Assembly: GCF_022829345.1 (NCBI RefSeq)
Contig: NZ_JAKSXV010000098.1
Span: forward strand, 1-64,000
From: Methylobacterium sp. J-090
GTDB lineage: Bacteria > Pseudomonadota > Alphaproteobacteria > Rhizobiales > Beijerinckiaceae
DNA length: 64,000 bases
Direction: 5' to 3'
Numbering within the stretch: position 1 is the first letter of the stretch; each line of letters begins with the position of its first letter. The notes beneath the pieces are model-generated. The model had not been told where the DNA came from and made no database searches. It saw only the letters and a program-made list of their open reading frames with translations. The position numbers were made by a program, and so were the translations under genes. Below are positions 60,582 through 64,000 of the stretch, piece after piece.

Positions 60582-62906
60582 ATGCCGAGCAACCGTCTCC
60601 ACCCCATCGGCGGCGAGTTCGCCGTCCCCGAGCGCGAAGCCGCCTTCCAGGCCGAGCGGCTGCCGGAGACGATCCGGCACACCCGGCTGATCTTCCTCTT
60701 CGCCGTCGTGCTGAACGGCCTGTTCCTGTTCAGCGATGCGCGCTTTTATGGACAGGCGCATTTTCTGCCGGCGATCGCCGCACGCCTCTCCGTCATCATC
60801 GCCTCCTGCATTGCATACCGGGCTGTGCGGAACGTCGTTGAATTTTCCGCCCTTCAGCGGGTGATGATTGGATGGCAGTTCATCAGCGCCGTTGCGGTGG
60901 GCTATCTGTGCTCGACCCGCTCGGACATCGCGCTGTTCGTCCTGCTGATGCTGCCTGCGGTCTACATGCTCGTGGTACCGACGAGCTTCCGCTGGACGGT
61001 GATCTCAGGCAACTTCTGCACGGTGGTGCTGCTCTGCGGTTACCTGCTCCCGGCGCCGGTTCCCTCGACGGCGCTGGGAATCGTGTTGGCGACCGCCATG
61101 TCGAACGTGCCGATTCTCCTCTTCGTCGTTCGCTGGAATCGCTTGCGGCGACTGGAATGGACGGCGGTTCGGGCGGCGCAGCGTGCCAATGAGGAGCTCG
61201 CCGATAGCCGCCGGCTGTTCGAGACGATGTTCCGGGCCGTGCCCGTACCGATCGTAGTGTCCCGCCAATCGGACGGTCGGTTCGTGAACGTCAACGATGC
61301 CGGCCTGGCCTTTTTCGGGATTCCGGATCGGGCGAGCATCGTCCGCTACTCGACACCTGACGTGGTCGCTTCGCCCGAGCGACGGCGTCTCCAGGGACTT
61401 CTCGATGCCCACGGATCGACCCGCGATCAGGAAACGAGCATCACCACCCTCACCGGAGCCCGACGCGACATTCTGCTGTCGATGGAGACGGTCCATGCCG
61501 CCGGGGTACCGTGCGTCGTCTCCAGCCTCGTCGACATCACCAGTCGCAAGGCGGTGGAAGAGAGCATCCGGATCGCGGCCAACCACGACGTTCTCACCGG
61601 GCTGCCCAATCGCGCCCTGTTCCAGGCAACCCTCGACAACGCCCTTGCGCACGCCCGTGTCGAAGGTGCCAAGGTCGGACTGATCCTCATCGACCTCGAC
61701 GCCTTCAAGGAGGTCAACGACACCCTCGGCCACGATGCTGGCGACACCCTTCTGAAGGAAGTCGCCCGGCGGCTGAACGGCGTGACGGAACCGGGCGACC
61801 TGGTGGCACGCCTGGGCGGCGACGAGTTCGTTGTCATCGCACCGTGCGGCCCGGCGGGCGAGACGGAAGCGCGCGACCTCGACACGATGTGCGAGGTGAT
61901 TCTCGATGCCCTGCGTCCGTCCACCGCCATCGGCGGCCGCATCGTCGCCCCGCGCGCCAGTCTCGGCATCGCCGTCTATCCCGACGACGCCGACAGTCCG
62001 GCGGATTTGTTCACCGATGCGGATCTCGCCCTCTATGCGGCGAAGGAAGCGGGGCGGAATCGCGCGACCCGTTTCGTACCCAGCCTTCGCGCGACCATCG
62101 AGGACCGCGTCGCCCTCATCCGAGAGATGCGCGTGACCCTCGAGGAGGGCGGATTGGTCCCGTTCTATCAGCCCAAGGTGAAGCTCGCGACGGGTGAGGT
62201 CGTCGGCTTCGAGGCCCTGGCGCGCTGGCAGCATCCGACCCGCGGTCTGCTCACGCCCGCCGCCTTCGCCGCCGTCTTCGACGATCCGGAGATCGGCATC
62301 GGGGTCGGTCGCGTGCTGCGGCGACAGATCATCTCCGACGTCGCCCGCTGGATCGACCACGGCCATGATCCGGGCCGGGTCTTCCTCAACCTGTCCTCGG
62401 CGCAGTTCGCGGAAGGCGACCTCGCCGAGGTCCTGCTGGCGGATATCGCCGCCGGCGGCCTCGCCCGCGACCGGATCGGCGTCGAGATCACCGAAACGGT
62501 GCTGCTCGGCGGGAACGGCGATCGGGTCGGGCCTATCCTCGACGCGCTGCACGCCGCTGGTATCCGCGTCGCCTTGGACGATTTCGGGACAGGCTACGCC
62601 TCGTTGACCCACCTGAAGCGGTTTCCGGTGGACGAGATCAAGATCGACCGGAGTTTCGTGCAGGATCTCGAACGTGACCCGGACGACGCCGCCATCGTTA
62701 CCGCCGTTCTGCGACTCGGACGCAGCCTCTCCCTCGACGTGACGGCGGAGGGCGTCGAGACCGAAGCGCAGGCGCGACTTCTCCTCGCGGAGGGCTGCAG
62801 TCACGTCCAGGGCTACCTCTACGGCCGGCCGATGCCGGGAGGGCGGGTGCCGAACTTCCTGACTCAGTCGAATGCCGGCGATGTTCCGGTTCGGGCTGAC
62901 GCCTGA
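60582..62906 (+). CDS. Membrane GGDEF-EAL protein with PAS domain
   Basis: A 774-residue c-di-GMP enzyme. About six hydrophobic helices in the first 190 residues lead to a PAS domain (about 205-320), then GGDEF at residues 412-416 and EAL at 544-546 (FEALARW). Both motifs are intact, and EAL-domain residues such as LNLSSAQF, EITET and LDDFGTGYASLTHLKRFPVDEIKIDRSFV are complete, so both cyclase and phosphodiesterase activities are possible. The RxxD site before GGDEF is replaced by EPGD. Start ATG at 60582 after GGTGGGGGGTC. Confidence 0.93.
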   Translation: MPSNRLHPIGGEFAVPEREAAFQAERLPETIRHTRLIFLFAVVLNGLFLFSDARFYGQAHFLPAIAARLSVIIASCIAYRAVRNVVEFSALQRVMIGWQFISAVAVGYLCSTRSDIALFVLLMLPAVYMLVVPTSFRWTVISGNFCTVVLLCGYLLPAPVPSTALGIVLATAMSNVPILLFVVRWNRLRRLEWTAVRAAQRANEELADSRRLFETMFRAVPVPIVVSRQSDGRFVNVNDAGLAFFGIPDRASIVRYSTPDVVASPERRRLQGLLDAHGSTRDQETSITTLTGARRDILLSMETVHAAGVPCVVSSLVDITSRKAVEESIRIAANHDVLTGLPNRALFQATLDNALAHARVEGAKVGLILIDLDAFKEVNDTLGHDAGDTLLKEVARRLNGVTEPGDLVARLGGDEFVVIAPCGPAGETEARDLDTMCEVILDALRPSTAIGGRIVAPRASLGIAVYPDDADSPADLFTDADLALYAAKEAGRNRATRFVPSLRATIEDRVALIREMRVTLEEGGLVPFYQPKVKLATGEVVGFEALARWQHPTRGLLTPAAFAAVFDDPEIGIGVGRVLRRQIISDVARWIDHGHDPGRVFLNLSSAQFAEGDLAEVLLADIAAGGLARDRIGVEITETVLLGGNGDRVGPILDALHAAGIRVALDDFGTGYASLTHLKRFPVDEIKIDRSFVQDLERDPDDAAIVTAVLRLGRSLSLDVTAEGVETEAQARLLLAEGCSHVQGYLYGRPMPGGRVPNFLTQSNAGDVPVRADA

Positions 62907-62934
62907 CCGTGCGGGTCCCCGTCCGCGCGGCTCC

Positions 62935-64000
62935 TCAGCCGGTCTGCGCCAGGGCCTGCGCGATGTCGGCGATGAGGTCCTCGGCGTTCTCCAGGCCGAT
63001 GGAGAGGCGCACGGTCTCCGGTCCCACCATGGCGGCGGCCTTCTCGTGCGGCAGGAGCTGACGGTGCGTCGTCGTCGCCGGATGGATCGCCAGGGACTTG
63101 ATCTCGCCGATGTTGACGAGGTGCGAGATGAGCTTGAGGCCCATGATGAATTTGATCGCCGCCGGCTCGCCACCCTTGAGGGCGAAGGTGAAGATCGAGC
63201 CCGGCCCATCCGGAACGTACTTCGCGGCCAGCGCCTCGCCGGTCTGACCGGGTAGGGCAGGGTAGCTCACCCACGCGACGGCGGGATGGTCCTTCAGAAA
63301 GCCCGCCACCGTCCTGGCATTGGCGCAGTGGCGCGCCATGCGCAGCGGCAGGGTCTCGATGCCCGTGAGCGTGAGGAACGCGTTCATGGGCGAGAGGCCG
63401 GGGCCGAGCTCGCGCAGGCCGAACAAGCGGCAGGCCACGGCGAAGCTGAAATCGGGGAAGCGCTCGGTGATGACGAGGCCGTCGTAATCCTCCCACGGCT
63501 CGGCGATGAGGTTGTAGCGATCGGGTGCCGCCGCCCAGTCGAACGTTCCGGCGTCGCAGATCACGCCGCCGATGGTCTGGCCGGAGCCGCCGAGGAACTT
63601 CGAGGTCGAGTGCATGACGATGTCGGCACCGTGCTCGATGGGCCGGATCAGGGCCGGGGAGGCCAGGGTGTTGTCGACGATGAGCGGCAGCTTGTGGCGC
63701 CGCGCGACCGCGGCGATGCCGGCCAGATCCATCACGGTGGCACAGGGATTGACGATGGATTCGCAGACGATGGCCTTCGTCTCCGGCGTGATCGCCGCCT
63801 CGAAATCGGCCGGGTCGAGGCCCTTGGCGTAGAGCGCCTTCAGGTCGTAGCGCCCGTCGAGGCGGTTGATGAGGCCGAGCGAGCCGCCGAACAGGCGCGG
63901 GGAAACGACGTAGGCGTCCCCGCTCTTCATCAGCGTCATCAGGATGAGCAGGAGAGCGGACTGGCCGGACGAGACCGCCACGGCGGAGGTGGCCCCCTCC
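62935..64000 (-). CDS. Cys/Met-metabolism PLP enzyme, O-acetylhomoserine sulfhydrylase-like (5' truncated)
   Basis: The last 355 or so residues of a PLP-dependent sulfur amino-acid enzyme; the gene starts beyond the right edge. Visible: GATSAVAVSSGQSALLLI (substrate loop), YDLKALYAKGLDPADFEAAITPETKAIVCESIVNPC, IVDNTLASPALIRPIEHGADIV and the PLP lysine in MHSTSKFLGG. The wider spacing and SFAVACRLFGLRELGPGLSPMNAFL support the O-acetylhomoserine aminocarboxypropyltransferase (MetY/MetZ) branch over cystathionine gamma-lyase, but this is not certain. A GTG at 63981 is an internal codon, not the start. Confidence 0.9.
   Translation of the reverse strand, partial: EGATSAVAVSSGQSALLLILMTLMKSGDAYVVSPRLFGGSLGLINRLDGRYDLKALYAKGLDPADFEAAITPETKAIVCESIVNPCATVMDLAGIAAVARRHKLPLIVDNTLASPALIRPIEHGADIVMHSTSKFLGGSGQTIGGVICDAGTFDWAAAPDRYNLIAEPWEDYDGLVITERFPDFSFAVACRLFGLRELGPGLSPMNAFLTLTGIETLPLRMARHCANARTVAGFLKDHPAVAWVSYPALPGQTGEALAAKYVPDGPGSIFTFALKGGEPAAIKFIMGLKLISHLVNIGEIKSLAIHPATTTHRQLLPHEKAAAMVGPETVRLSIGLENAEDLIADIAQALAQTG

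Overview
The window is about 64 kb of uniformly GC-rich chromosomal DNA, densely packed with genes. Gene content and order point to an alphaproteobacterium of the Hyphomicrobiales, most likely Methylobacteriaceae. The evidence is alphaproteobacterial synteny (DUF177-plsX-fabH-ihfA-merR), an alphaproteobacterial 5S rRNA, an H+-pumping pyrophosphatase, a NepR-type anti-sigma factor with an HWE histidine kinase, and a formaldehyde-activating-enzyme (Fae) family protein. This is inferred from families and synteny; no database search was run. There is no insertion sequence, prophage, integrase or CRISPR array, so this looks like core chromosome with a few accessory inserts.

Layout. 1-200: tail of an rRNA operon (5S plus a strong terminator). 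350-5384: OmpR-type response regulator, its histidine kinase and glnE, overlapping as one operon. 5499-11518: PAS histidine kinase, pepN, glyoxalase I and a tiny HTH-like protein. 11703-12103: RNase P RNA. 12477-21268: a partial dcw cluster (rsmH-ftsL-ftsI-murE-murF-mraY-murD) with almost every junction overlapping. 21368-23830: membrane acyltransferase and O-antigen-ligase-like protein where ftsW/murG would often follow. 24123-27599: K+-independent H+-pyrophosphatase and an Old Yellow Enzyme. 27771-31949: HWE kinase, HAD phosphatase, NepR-like protein and a diguanylate cyclase. 32035-36947: bamE (divergent), a cytochrome bc1 assembly chaperone, DUF177, plsX, fabH, ihfA and a MerR regulator.

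37078-42687: a small exported protein and the prkA-yeaH-spoVR stress operon, closed by a near-perfect terminator. 42824-51763: tRNA-Pro(GGG), an RND efflux pair, rhodanese, glycosyltransferase, an unusual zinc-ribbon/MBL protein, a glutathione transferase, a frameshifted small flagellar-like gene and tRNA-Pro(UGG). 51804-57748: an NDUFS4-like complex I subunit, a 35-residue membrane protein, a CMP/dCMP-type deaminase, a spore-photoproduct-lyase-like radical SAM protein, a SHOCT protein, glgX and a small basic stress protein. 57789-64000: icd, a Fae-like paralogue, a TrmJ-like methyltransferase, a GGDEF-EAL protein and a truncated Cys/Met-metabolism PLP enzyme running off the right edge.

Functionally the window mixes envelope synthesis (dcw, plsX-fabH, bamE), signalling (three histidine kinases, two c-di-GMP proteins) and a notable concentration of stress or dormancy functions (NepR/HWE, PrkA-YeaH-SpoVR, SPL-like, GlgX). 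The most interesting items are the Fae paralogue whose catalytic histidine position carries glutamate, the zinc-ribbon MBL protein with a broken metal motif, the orphan NepR/HWE pair without phyR or ecfG beside it, the SPL-like enzyme in a non-sporulating lineage, and the mraZ-less, early-terminated dcw cluster.
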